Shown here piece after piece: positions 26,119 through 34,503 of a stretch of DNA of 47,205 bases. Made by a program: the position numbers and the translations under genes. The stretch spans positions 1 through 47,205 of the forward strand of contig NZ_JASJOU010000028.1 of assembly GCF_030068605.1 (NCBI RefSeq). The letters are read 5' to 3'. How positions within the stretch are numbered: the stretch's first letter is position 1; every line of letters begins with the position of its first letter. The DNA comes from Xanthocytophaga agilis (lineage in GTDB: Bacteria > Bacteroidota > Bacteroidia > Cytophagales > 172606-1). The notes under the pieces were generated by a model that worked only from the letters and a program-made list of their open reading frames with translations, had not been told where the DNA came from and did not search any database.

Positions 26119-26781
26119 TTAATGATGAAGAACTTTCCAGCCTGCCAGCCAGTCATAGTTACTCTTTATAGTCTCTTGAATAAGCAGTAAAGCCATATTC
26201 TCAAGCGTTCTGCTGACAGATAAATCACCCGCAAGAATGGGATAAAATCCGGCTGCTACTACTAGTTCTGAAGCTGTTTGCAATGCTTCTTCATGATTAC
26301 CTGCTATAAATGAGTCAACTTGTTTGCCATCAATGACAGGAGTTGAGAAATCTGCCGCAAAAGTTGTGTTGAAGGCTTTTACTACTTTTGAATGGGGAAG
26401 CTGTTTTTGTAATTCTTCAGCAGCACTTGTATCTGGTTCTGTTAGCATACCATTGAAAGAAGTATTCAGTGGATTGGAAATACTAACCACAACCTTCTGA
26501 TTAGCTACCTCTCTGATCTTTTCAGCGATTTCTTTTTCAGCCTGATAAGGCACAGCCAATAGGATAATATCTGCTTCCCAGCTTGCATTGACACTGCAAT
26601 CTACACTCTCTATATTTGCGACAGCATTACTTTTCCTGATTTCCTCAACCAAAGTTTGAAGTTTAGCCTGATCTTTTGCAAAAAGAAGAAGACGATAATT
26701 AGCGTTGGATAATGCCCTGGAGATAGCTGACCCCATATTTCCTGTAGCTCCAATAACGGCAATAGTCTGTTTTGTTTTCAT
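26119..26781 (-). CDS. NADPH-dependent F420-reductase-like / NAD(P)-binding protein
   Basis: 220 residues from ATG 26781. Rossmann motif GATGNMGSAIS, then LLAVPYQAEKE and SNPLN…, and KVVKAFNTTFAAD: the F420-dependent NADP oxidoreductase-like (ProC/NPD superfamily) layout. Bacteroidota do not generally make F420, so it likely uses NAD(P)H with another acceptor. It lies 34 bp downstream of the dioxygenase start on the same strand, so it may lead an operon with it. A paralogue sits at 28279. Confidence 0.8.
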   Translation of the reverse strand: MKTKQTIAVIGATGNMGSAISRALSNANYRLLLFAKDQAKLQTLVEEIRKSNAVANIESVDCSVNASWEADIILLAVPYQAEKEIAEKIREVANQKVVVSISNPLNTSFNGMLTEPDTSAAEELQKQLPHSKVVKAFNTTFAADFSTPVIDGKQVDSFIAGNHEEALQTASELVVAAGFYPILAGDLSVSRTLENMALLLIQETIKSNYDWLAGWKVLHH

Positions 26782-26884
26782 CTCACAATCTGTTTTGATG
26801 ATACAAAATTACTACTTCCTGCTACCCTCCGCATTGATTTCAGGCAAGAAAAAGTCTTGACAAAAGTCAATGAAATGAAGCATT

Positions 26885-27463
26885 TTACTTTTGGTTAAGC
26901 ATTTTCTTCCGGACACGACTTAAAGTCTCAGGAGAAAGTCCCATATACGAGGCAATCATATGCTGAGGCACCCGCTGTACAATATCGGGATAGGTCTCGA
27001 TGAAGTTTTTATACCGTTCCTCTATAGGCAAGCTGATGCTGGAGGTGAGACGTTTCTGAAGGGCTATGTATGCATCTGTAATCAGTAATCGCATGTATGT
27101 CTCATATTTAGGCTGAGTTTGCAGTAGTTCCTCATGTGAACTTTTGGAGATAAGTACCAATTCTGAATCTTCCAGGGCATCAATCGTATAAACAGCAGGC
27201 TCACCAGTCAAAAAACTAAACAAATCAGCCACTGTCCAACCTTCCAGTGCAAACAAAATAATATGTTCTGTCCCACCTTCGATAGAGTACTCCCTCAATG
27301 CTCCTTTTTCGACAAAAGCAATATGCTTACAAATATCTCCTTCCTGGAGTATATATTGCCTTTTGCGTATTTTTTTCGGAATGAGATAACTTTTAATCTG
27401 TATTTCCTCTTCCGGAGATAGATCTACTCGTTCTCTGAATTTCTTAAAAAAAAGATCGTACAT
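26885..27463 (-). CDS. Crp/Fnr family regulator (first of two)
   Basis: 192 residues from ATG 27463. Cyclic-nucleotide-binding fold (KRQYILQEGDICKHIAFVEKG) followed by a short C-terminal helix-turn-helix with MGLSPETLSRVRKKM. No Fe-S cysteine cluster is visible. It precedes the NADP-binding gene on the same strand and shares its motif with the second regulator at 27528. Effector unknown. Confidence 0.85.
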   Translation of the reverse strand: MYDLFFKKFRERVDLSPEEEIQIKSYLIPKKIRKRQYILQEGDICKHIAFVEKGALREYSIEGGTEHIILFALEGWTVADLFSFLTGEPAVYTIDALEDSELVLISKSSHEELLQTQPKYETYMRLLITDAYIALQKRLTSSISLPIEERYKNFIETYPDIVQRVPQHMIASYMGLSPETLSRVRKKMLNQK

Positions 27464-27527
27464 GAATAAACCAATCTATTGGTAGCAACTGAGAGTTCTT
27501 AAGCTAAGTTATAGTAAATTAACCTGA

Positions 27528-28142
27528 TTAGCTGCGTTCGTTTCGAATTTCGCTTAAATACTGGGGCGTAATTCCCAAATAAGAAGCAATCTGTGTATTG
27601 GGCAAGCGCAGAGCAAGTTTTGGGTATTGTTCCAGAAATGCCGCATAGCGTTCCTGTGCGGTAGAACTGATATTTTGCAGAACCTGATTTTGTAACTCGA
27701 CAAATTTATTCTCTATAATGACTTTAAAGATACGATCAAGCTTCGGAATGGATTGATACAAAAAATAAAGATCTTGTTGTTCAATCTGCAAGATAAGAGA
27801 CGGCTCAATGGCTTCAATAAACAGCTTGCTTGACTTATTGGAATGAAAACTGCCTATATCTGCAATCCAGTCGTTCTCAGCAGCAAATTGGATATTATGT
27901 TGGTTCCCTTTCTGATCAACCCCATACATTTTAAAACACCCTTCCACTACAAAACTATAATGCTTACAGGGGAAGCCTTCCTGCAAGATATGTTGTCTGC
28001 GTTTGATCTTACGTTGTGTTACCCGCCCTTCCAGCAATTGCATTTCGCTTTCTTTTAAGGGGAGATAACTTTCAAAATGAGCAATGAGAGGTTCAAGCAT
28101 CTGGTTATAGAGAGAATCTGTTTTTTGTTCCAAAGCTAACAC
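27528..28142 (-). CDS. Crp/Fnr family regulator (second)
   Basis: 204 residues from ATG 28142. Cyclic-nucleotide-binding domain (KRRQHILQEGFPCKHYSFVVEG) and C-terminal helix-turn-helix (SYLGITPQYLSEIRNERS). It is divergent from the NADP-binding gene at 28279 and is a paralogue of the regulator at 26885. The layout of regulator plus reductase occurs twice in 3 kb. Confidence 0.85.
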   Translation of the reverse strand: MLALEQKTDSLYNQMLEPLIAHFESYLPLKESEMQLLEGRVTQRKIKRRQHILQEGFPCKHYSFVVEGCFKMYGVDQKGNQHNIQFAAENDWIADIGSFHSNKSSKLFIEAIEPSLILQIEQQDLYFLYQSIPKLDRIFKVIIENKFVELQNQVLQNISSTAQERYAAFLEQYPKLALRLPNTQIASYLGITPQYLSEIRNERS

Positions 28143-28161
28143 AAAAACTATTTTTCCTTCT

Positions 28162-28190
28162 AAATAATGGCATTACATCGCCATCATTAA
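28162..28190. promoter_or_regulatory. Inverted repeat in the Crp/reductase divergent region
   Basis: atggc/gccat arms separated by 8 bp (28167-28184), with partial extension taat…atta. It lies between two divergent starts, a usual place for autoregulation by a Crp/Fnr protein. The half-site does not match the classical Crp or Fnr consensus, so the assignment is tentative. Confidence 0.3.
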
Positions 28191-28278
28191 ACTAGTTGAA
28201 TGGTATTTCTTCAGAAACCTGAAAGGTTGCATTCCTGAATACTTCTGACCTTTGCCTCATCATTTAAACCATAAGACC

Positions 28279-28941
28279 ATGTCAAAAACATCAGAATCAA
28301 AAGTTGCTATCATCGGATTAGGGAATATTGGCCAAGTAGTAGCCACTAATTTGACTAAGGGCAATCGTCCCGTTATTCTGGCTTCCCGCGACTATTCACA
28401 GGCCAAATGTCTTGCGGAAAAGTTAGGAAACCTCGCCCAGCCAATGGAAATCAGTGCCGCTCTTCAGGAAGCAGATATTATTATTTTGGCTATCTGGTTT
28501 TCTTCTATCAAAGAATTTCTAAATCAATATGCGACACAGTTAGAAGGTAAAATCATTATTGATCCTTCGAATCCTATTGCTCCTGATGGAAAGGGTGGTT
28601 TTGTCAAAACGATTGATGCAACTAATTCTGCCGGCCAAATCAATCATTCATTACTGCCTAAGGGAGCTAAACTGGCAAAAGCTTTAGGTACACTCGGGGC
28701 AGCTTCATTAGCCAACGCCTCTGATCAAAAGCCCGAACCGGCCGTTCTGTTCTATGCAACTAATGATCAAAGCATTAATACTAAAATTGAAGAACTGATC
28801 TGGGATACAGGTTTTGAACCACTATATGTGGGTAATTTAGATCAATCCATTCGAATCGAAGTGTTTGGAGAGTTACATGAGTTCGGTGCATTAGGAAAAA
28901 CCGTAACAGCAGATGAAATACGTCGTTCTGTAGCTGTTTAG
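28279..28941 (+). CDS. NADPH-dependent F420-reductase-like protein (paralogue)
   Basis: 220 residues from ATG 28279 (MSKTSESKVAIIGLGNIGQV); an upstream ATG at 28252 gives an unlikely extension. Rossmann motif GLGNIGQVVA, then IIILAIWFSSIKE and IIDPSNPI. A paralogue of the gene at 26119. A family-A repeat starts 10 bp after the stop and provides a hairpin at 28984-29020. Reaction and substrate unknown. Confidence 0.8.
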   Translation: MSKTSESKVAIIGLGNIGQVVATNLTKGNRPVILASRDYSQAKCLAEKLGNLAQPMEISAALQEADIIILAIWFSSIKEFLNQYATQLEGKIIIDPSNPIAPDGKGGFVKTIDATNSAGQINHSLLPKGAKLAKALGTLGAASLANASDQKPEPAVLFYATNDQSINTKIEELIWDTGFEPLYVGNLDQSIRIEVFGELHEFGALGKTVTADEIRRSVAV

Positions 28942-28950
28942 TTAATAAAC

Positions 28951-29567
28951 ATGAGTCATCTCGGATGTTGGATATGAGTAAAACTCAAGCCTATACTTTT
29001 AAAAATAGTGTAGGCTTGAGGTAATTTTTATGAAAGCTCTCTTTCTTCGTTTGTTTAAAATCCAGAACCTATCTCTTTTTTATCGCCTTGTCACTTTTTT
29101 GTCACGCCACAGCGTGATAACCCAAAAAAGGCACTTTTTCCTGATCTTTCCGCCCGCAAGGCCATGGGCTTTCCCTTATCCTGTTCCATATTTTTTCTAG
29201 AAACATGGTTTGTAAATAAAGAAAAAACACTCTCCCTGTCCTCCTGAAAGGATCTCGTGACAAATAGAGCCATGCCTGGTTTGTGAGAAAACAAATACAT
29301 TCCAAAACCTAAGGCCGCCGGTCTTGCCACGAGGTCCTTTCAGGAGGACAAAAAAGGGTGTAATGGCACAAAAAAGAGATTATCCCCTAAAGCTGCAAAA
29401 TTGAAAAACTTATGGGACAGGATAAGGTGCCAACCTCGCGAGAAAAAGATTCCCTACGCCCCTACACCACCACACACGATTGAAGTTATCTTTGCTCTCT
29501 TTGTAACATCTTTGTATTGTTATATATGTCAGTCAAATTCTTTTCCTCAAAATTTGGGATGACTCAT
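28951..29567 (-). repeat. Family-A intergenic repeat, copy 4 (reverse), split by family B
   Basis: Termini ATGAGTCATC at 28951 and GATGACTCAT ending at 29567. Terminal hairpin at 28984-29020 (ctcaagccta/taggcttgag). The body is interrupted at the cgcgaggttggc core by a 254-bp family-B element (29174-29427). The variable hairpin here is tcacgc-tgtg-gcgtga rather than caccaaa/tttggtg. Starts 10 bp after the reductase stop. Confidence 0.9.
29174..29427. repeat. Complete family-B element nested in family A
   Basis: Outer 17-bp inverted repeats CCTTATCCTGTTCCATA / TATGGGACAGGATAAGG with one mismatch, at 29174 and ending at 29427. The inner core lies at 29237-29350 (114 bp), bounded by TGTCCTCCTGAAAG/CTTTCAGGAGGACA. 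It is the best-preserved family-B copy and shows the full element has two nested inverted repeats. Confidence 0.85.
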
Positions 29568-29765
29568 GTATTTTTGAGAGAAAAGATCTAATGCACATAC
29601 TGCATAGATTAAAGATCTTTTCCTGAATTAGGTCTCTATATATTCCATTATTATATATCAAACACACTGAGACTGAACGAATACATTTTTTGTGATACCA
29701 TTTGCCTTTGTTGTAAGTTGCTACATTTATCTATATTTTGAGCTGCTTTTCCGGAAAACACTCAA

Positions 29766-30503
29766 ATGAAAAATCAACAAAGCAATCCATTTATCCTTGC
29801 TCTTACAGCCCACAATCTTACCGTAGAGATCCACAAACATTCAGCGTATCAGATTGTTTTAACCAATGACGCACCGTTTACCTCAACGATTAACGGGCAG
29901 TTGTGTAAAAATATCTATGGCTTTTTGATCAAACCACAGGTTACCCATTTGTGTGTAGCTGAAAAAGGAACATTGAATGTTTTCAATATAGAGCCGTATT
30001 CTACTATTGGTTTGGAACTTGCCAACAGATTCGCTGCTGATCAGGACTATATTGTTTTTCATTCCGAAAACGAAATGGAAGCTTTCTTTCAAACCGGAAC
30101 GAATCGTTTTGATATTGACACCCTCATTACAGCATTGGTGTCACAACTACCTGCTACACAATATGATGAAAGGGTGACAAAAATGGTTGATTATATCCGA
30201 ACCAACTTCTTTGAACGGGATATTAACCCACAAACCTTTGCTGATATCGTTTTCCTTTCTCCTTCTCGTTTAGCTTCACTGTTTAAAGAACAAACGGGTA
30301 GTAGCTTGTCTAAATATTTATTGTGGACAAGGATACGTCAGGCTGTTTACCTTACCCTTTCTGACAAAGACAAGAGCCTTACAGACATCGCCTACGATAC
30401 GGGCTTTTACGATCTTCCCCAACTCAACAAGTATATGTATGAAATGTTTGGTATGCCACCCAAGGCTTTAAAGCACAATAGTGATCTGATACAAGTCTAT
30501 TAG
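29766..30503 (+). CDS. AraC family transcriptional regulator
   Basis: 245 residues from ATG 29766. Short N-terminal part (ALTAHNLTVEIHKHSAYQIV, cupin-like) and a C-terminal double helix-turn-helix (SPSRLASLFKEQTGSSLSKY and SLTDIAYDTGFYDLPQLNKY). It is first in a same-strand group with an MDR reductase, an NmrA-like SDR and an old yellow enzyme, suggesting it controls them, perhaps in response to electrophiles or quinones. Preceded by the family-A copy and 200 bp of AT-rich DNA. Confidence 0.9.
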   Translation: MKNQQSNPFILALTAHNLTVEIHKHSAYQIVLTNDAPFTSTINGQLCKNIYGFLIKPQVTHLCVAEKGTLNVFNIEPYSTIGLELANRFAADQDYIVFHSENEMEAFFQTGTNRFDIDTLITALVSQLPATQYDERVTKMVDYIRTNFFERDINPQTFADIVFLSPSRLASLFKEQTGSSLSKYLLWTRIRQAVYLTLSDKDKSLTDIAYDTGFYDLPQLNKYMYEMFGMPPKALKHNSDLIQVY

Positions 30504-30553
30504 ACGTGCACACCCGATCTTTGTAGCATCAATCATTTAAACAAAAACAGAAA

Positions 30554-31495
30554 ATGAAAACGATCGCTTACAACATGTTTGGTGGCACTGAAGTGTTACA
30601 AACCATAGATGAACCAACACCTTCTATCCAGGCAGATCAGGTTCTGGTAAAAATCAAAGCAGTTTCAATTAATCCTTTGGATTGGAAAATCAGAAAAGGA
30701 GAAATGAAACTGATGTCAGGTTCGAAATTTCCAAAGCATACAGGCACTGACTTTGCGGGTGTTATTGAAGAGGTTGGATCATCAGTAACTACCTTCAAAA
30801 AAGGAGATGAAGTGTTTGGTATAGTGAAAAACAATATGAAAGAGGGAGCCTTAGGCGAGTATGTTGCGGTGCCTGCTACATCTGTCTGGAAAAAACCTGC
30901 AGCTATCAGTTTTGCTCAGGCGGCTTCCATTCCTACGGTTGGAGGTGCGGCTGTTGCAGCATTTCAGAAAATGGGAAAGATCAATTCGCAATCTCACATT
31001 TTGATCAATGGAGCAACAGGAGGTTTCGGTATGTTCTTGTTACAACTATTAAAGCCTACAGGAGCAAACGTAACAGCCGTTACAAGTACCAATGGGGTGG
31101 CCTATGCTAAAGAATGGGGAGCTACTTCGGTAGTGGATTATAAAAAAGAAAATATACTTTCCCGCAAAACAACCTATGATGTTGTCATTGATCTATCAGG
31201 TAAAATGGGGTATAAAAACGCCAAACAGATAATGAAACCTCAGGCCCTGTTTTTAAATCCGGTTCCCCAGCCTATTGACATTCCAACCACACTGATTCAA
31301 AATCTATTCAGAAGTAAAAAGCATATTGCCCTAATAACCGCCCCTTCTGAAAAAAGCATCAATTTATTGTTACAGGGTATAGATAAGGGACTAACCATTG
31401 AGGTAGGCAAAGTATTTCCCTTTACTCAAACTCAGGAAGCCTATCAGTATGCAGAGAAAGGTGGATACATTGGCAAGGTAGTCATAGAGCTCTGA
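30554..31495 (+). CDS. NAD(P)-dependent MDR-type alcohol dehydrogenase/quinone reductase
   Basis: 313 residues from ATG 30554. Medium-chain reductase fold: GroES-like part (ADQVLVKIKAVSINPLDWK, GTDFAGVIEEVG) and nucleotide-binding NGATGGFGMFLLQL. No catalytic or structural zinc cysteines are visible, so it belongs to the zinc-free quinone oxidoreductase branch. It starts 50 bp after the AraC gene. Likely reduces quinones or enones with NAD(P)H. Confidence 0.88.
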   Translation: MKTIAYNMFGGTEVLQTIDEPTPSIQADQVLVKIKAVSINPLDWKIRKGEMKLMSGSKFPKHTGTDFAGVIEEVGSSVTTFKKGDEVFGIVKNNMKEGALGEYVAVPATSVWKKPAAISFAQAASIPTVGGAAVAAFQKMGKINSQSHILINGATGGFGMFLLQLLKPTGANVTAVTSTNGVAYAKEWGATSVVDYKKENILSRKTTYDVVIDLSGKMGYKNAKQIMKPQALFLNPVPQPIDIPTTLIQNLFRSKKHIALITAPSEKSINLLLQGIDKGLTIEVGKVFPFTQTQEAYQYAEKGGYIGKVVIEL

Positions 31496-31754
31496 ACATC
31501 CTCAGCCAGATGCCTCTATGAGGATGTGTTAGTAAGGCATCATACTGTAAATCCACATACATACTCTAATTCAGTGCCGTAGATCAACTAGTTTGTGATC
31601 TATGTGGTAGCACCGTGTCTGTCCTTTCAAGTCTACCATATAATCTCCAACGACAGATACACAACTCAACTACAGTGATCTGATACAAGTTTATCCTTGT
31701 TCAGCAAAGTAATTTTACATCATCATTCATCACTAACATTTAACATATACACAT
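31496..31754. other. Intergenic region with hairpin and a copy of the AraC gene's 3' end
   Basis: A hairpin (acatcctca/tgaggatgt, 31496-31504 with 31519-31527) begins right after the MDR stop. The 21-bp sequence agtgatctgatacaagt.tat at 31674-31694 repeats, with one mismatch, the last coding bases of the AraC gene (30480-30500). The bases after each copy are also loosely similar. This suggests that a segment was duplicated or inserted here. Confidence 0.6.
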
Positions 31755-32642
31755 ATGATTTTGGTAACAGGAGCAAACGGGCACCTTGGGAAAGCTATTA
31801 TCCATTCCCTACTAAACAAAGGCGTTAAACCTAACACTATTATTGGCTTGGTTAGAGAAACCGCCAAAGCAGAAGATTTACAAGCAAAAGGCATCACACT
31901 ACGAGTAGGTGACTATGACTGGTACCCTACATTGGTCAAGGCTTTTACAGGGATTGACAAATTAATCCTGGTAGCAGGTAGAGATCTGACCAGCAGAGCC
32001 GAACAACATGATAGTGTAATCACAGCAGCAAAAGAAGCTGGAGTAAAACATCTGCTATACACAAGTTTTTTTGACGAAAATGCAGTTAAAAACTCTCCAT
32101 TTGACTTTGTATCTTCCTCTATCAAGACCACAGATGCAACGATTAGAGAAAGTGGGATTCCGTATACTATTTTTAAAGACAATCTGTATACAGAATTGTT
32201 ACCTCTGCTTTTAGGAGATAAGGTAATGGAAAACGGCATTTATTTACCAGCTGGTGAAGGTAAGGCCGCGTATGTAACCCGCACCGACATAGCTGAAGCC
32301 ATAGCAAATGTCTGTCTGCAGGAAGGTCATTATAATAAAGAGTATAATATCAGTAATACGGAAAATGTGTCTCTGGCTGAAATTGCTGATATTTTAAGTA
32401 CGCAAGGCGGAGTGGATATACAGTACACCAGTCCTTCAAAAGCGGAGTATATGGCTACTATGGAGAAAGCCGGGCTGCCTCCTCAATCCATCAAAATATT
32501 TTCAGCCCTGTCAGAAGCCATTAGCTTAGGTGAGTTTCAATCTTCTTCAACAGATCTGGAATTGCTTCTGGGCAGAAAACCTTTGTCCGCAAAGCAATTT
32601 TTAACACAAACATATTTTACAACCACCACTAACGTAATTTAA
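31755..32642 (+). CDS. NmrA-like/SDR NAD(P)-binding reductase (QOR2-like)
   Basis: 295 residues from ATG 31755. Atypical short-chain dehydrogenase: N-terminal GANGHLGKAI, no YxxxK catalytic pair evident, with the AEQHDSVITAAKEAGVKHLLYTSF and GIPYTIFKDNLYTE stretches of NmrA/QorB proteins. Probably an NADPH-dependent quinone reductase. Its stop is 3 bp from the old yellow enzyme start, so the two are co-transcribed. Confidence 0.88.
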   Translation: MILVTGANGHLGKAIIHSLLNKGVKPNTIIGLVRETAKAEDLQAKGITLRVGDYDWYPTLVKAFTGIDKLILVAGRDLTSRAEQHDSVITAAKEAGVKHLLYTSFFDENAVKNSPFDFVSSSIKTTDATIRESGIPYTIFKDNLYTELLPLLLGDKVMENGIYLPAGEGKAAYVTRTDIAEAIANVCLQEGHYNKEYNISNTENVSLAEIADILSTQGGVDIQYTSPSKAEYMATMEKAGLPPQSIKIFSALSEAISLGEFQSSSTDLELLLGRKPLSAKQFLTQTYFTTTTNVI

Positions 32643-32645
32643 AAA

Positions 32646-33728
32646 ATGAAACTGTTTGATAAAACCCAGTTAGGGAAACTAACATTGAAAAATAGAATGG
32701 CGATGTCTGCCATGACCCGAAGTCGTGCCGATATAAACGGAGTAGTAGGTGATTTAACCGTTGAGTATTATACACAAAGAGTAAGTGCAGGACTACTCTT
32801 TACAGAAGCCATTACTATTAGTGAACAAGCCATAGGAAGCCCTTTTACCCCTGGCATTTTTACACCCGACCAGATTGAAGCCTGGAAGAAAGTTACAAAA
32901 GCGGTTCATGACAGAGGGGGTGTCATTATTGCCCAGCTTTGGCATACCGGAAGGGCTGGTCATTCGGTTGATCGCAAAGGTGTATTACCGGTTGCACCGT
33001 CAGCGGTTGCCATTACCGGAATGAAACATTTTACCTCTCAGGGTCTCAAAGACTACGAAACACCGAGGGCACTAACAGTTGATGAAATTAAACAAATCAT
33101 ACTGGATTACGGTCAGGCAGCCAGAAATGCAATGGCCGCAGGGTTTGATGGTGTAGAACTGCATGCAGCGAATGGGTATCTGCCCAATCAGTTTTTAGCA
33201 GAAAGCGCCAACAAACGAACAGACGAATATGGAGGAAGTATTGAAAATAAAACTCGTTTTGTTCTGGAAGTAATGCAGGAGCTGATCCGTGCTGTCGGAG
33301 GGGATAAAGTAGGGATAAAAATATCGCCTTTTCATCCCTATGGAGATATGTTAGTGGACAACCCGGTTGCCACCTATACTCATTTGATTGAGGAACTCAA
33401 CAAACTGGATTTTACCTATGTAGAGTTAATGAAACGTAGTCCGCTATTCTCGGCGGTGCCGGGTTATCCAGAAGATGATGAAATTGAGTTATTTGGCAGA
33501 ATGGTAAAGCATACCCTTATAGCCAATACTGGCTACGACAAAGTGTCTGCCGAAGCAGAACTTGAAAAAGGCATTGCCAAAATCATTTCTTTTGGTACAC
33601 TATTTTTAGCAAATCCTGACCTTCCAAAACGATTCGAAAAAGATGCCCCTCTTAACCAACCTGACAGAGCTACTATGTTTGGAGGCGGCGCACAAGGGTA
33701 TATTGACTACCCATTCCTAAATGCCTAA
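32646..33728 (+). CDS. Old yellow enzyme family alkene reductase (NemA-like)
   Basis: 360 residues from ATG 32646. FMN-dependent ene-reductase: AMSAMTRSRAD, AQLWHTGRAGH, GFDGVELHAANGYLPNQFL and NKRTDEYGGS are hallmark motifs, and the length is normal. Reduces activated C=C bonds and nitro groups with NAD(P)H. Immediately follows the SDR gene; AraC, MDR, SDR and OYE form a plausible electrophile-detoxification set. Confidence 0.93.
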   Translation: MKLFDKTQLGKLTLKNRMAMSAMTRSRADINGVVGDLTVEYYTQRVSAGLLFTEAITISEQAIGSPFTPGIFTPDQIEAWKKVTKAVHDRGGVIIAQLWHTGRAGHSVDRKGVLPVAPSAVAITGMKHFTSQGLKDYETPRALTVDEIKQIILDYGQAARNAMAAGFDGVELHAANGYLPNQFLAESANKRTDEYGGSIENKTRFVLEVMQELIRAVGGDKVGIKISPFHPYGDMLVDNPVATYTHLIEELNKLDFTYVELMKRSPLFSAVPGYPEDDEIELFGRMVKHTLIANTGYDKVSAEAELEKGIAKIISFGTLFLANPDLPKRFEKDAPLNQPDRATMFGGGAQGYIDYPFLNA

Positions 33729-33780
33729 GCTAACTGTTTTAGCTTTTCAGCTGGAGTCTACATCAGGACGATACGGATTG

Positions 33781-34429
33781 CCTTATTCTGTCCCATATCT
33801 TTTCTGGAAGACCTATAATTAAAGAAAAAAATACTCTCTTTGGAAAACAATTCCATGTCTCTGTCCTTCTGAAAGAACCACCCTTTCTCTGTCCTTCTGA
33901 AAGAATCTTCTGGCAAGGTTAGCGACCTTTCCCATTGGAGTGTATTTTTTTCTCTCAGAAGCCAAAGATGGCTCTATTTGTCAAAAGTCTCTTTCAGAAG
34001 GACAAAAAAGGACATGAGTCATCTCGAATTTTGAATAAAGAATCTCATTGAGAAGGGATAATAAATGTTACAAAGAGAGCAAAGGAAACTTCAATCGCGG
34101 AAGGTGGTGTAGGTGCGTAGGCAATCTTTTTCCCGCGAGGTTGGCTCTTGGCCTTGCGGGGCGAAGCTTTGGAATTTTTTGCCCTTTTTTGCTCACACAC
34201 AAATCTGGCTCACCAAACGAGAGTTTGGTGAGCCAGATTTGTGTGTGAGCAAAAAATGAAGAGATCAGTGGAAGAGTGATGAAAGTGACAATAAACAAAC
34301 GAAGAAAGAGATCTTTCTCAAAAATTGCCCTAAGCCCATACTTTCAAAAGTATAGGCTTGGGTTTTACTCATATCCAACATTTGGGATGACTCACATTCA
34401 AAATTAAAAAAGTTATGAAACAAGATAAG
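33781..34429. repeat. Family-B element split by a family-A insertion
   Basis: Outer left end ccttattctgtcccata at 33781. A stray left arm lies at 33862, then the core at 33890-34004 (115 bp) with TGTCCTTCTGAAAG and CTTTCAGAAGGACA. The expected right end (aaaagttatgaaacaagataag) is found only at about 34408-34429, on the far side of a complete family-A copy (34014-34394). So family A inserted into family B here. Confidence 0.75.
34014..34394 (+). repeat. Family-A intergenic repeat, copy 5, with a 34-bp perfect hairpin
   Basis: Termini ATGAGTCATC at 34014 and GATGACTCA ending at 34394. The central hairpin is perfect over 34 bp (34185-34218 with 34223-34256, loop gaga), whereas in other copies only the inner 7-8 bp pair. 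The terminal hairpin lies at 34328-34362. It is nested in a family-B copy, downstream of the old yellow enzyme gene and convergent with the Gfo/Idh gene. Confidence 0.9.
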
Positions 34430-34503
34430 AACTAATTGCTTGCTATATAGCGTCTGGGCTAGGAAGAAGTTGTCTGGGGTTCGAGTCTGTTTTGCTGATT
34501 CAT

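Noticed and set aside
34470-34500. ggttcgagtc motif resembling a tRNA T-loop
   Set aside because: No cloverleaf, acceptor stem or anticodon arm could be built around it.
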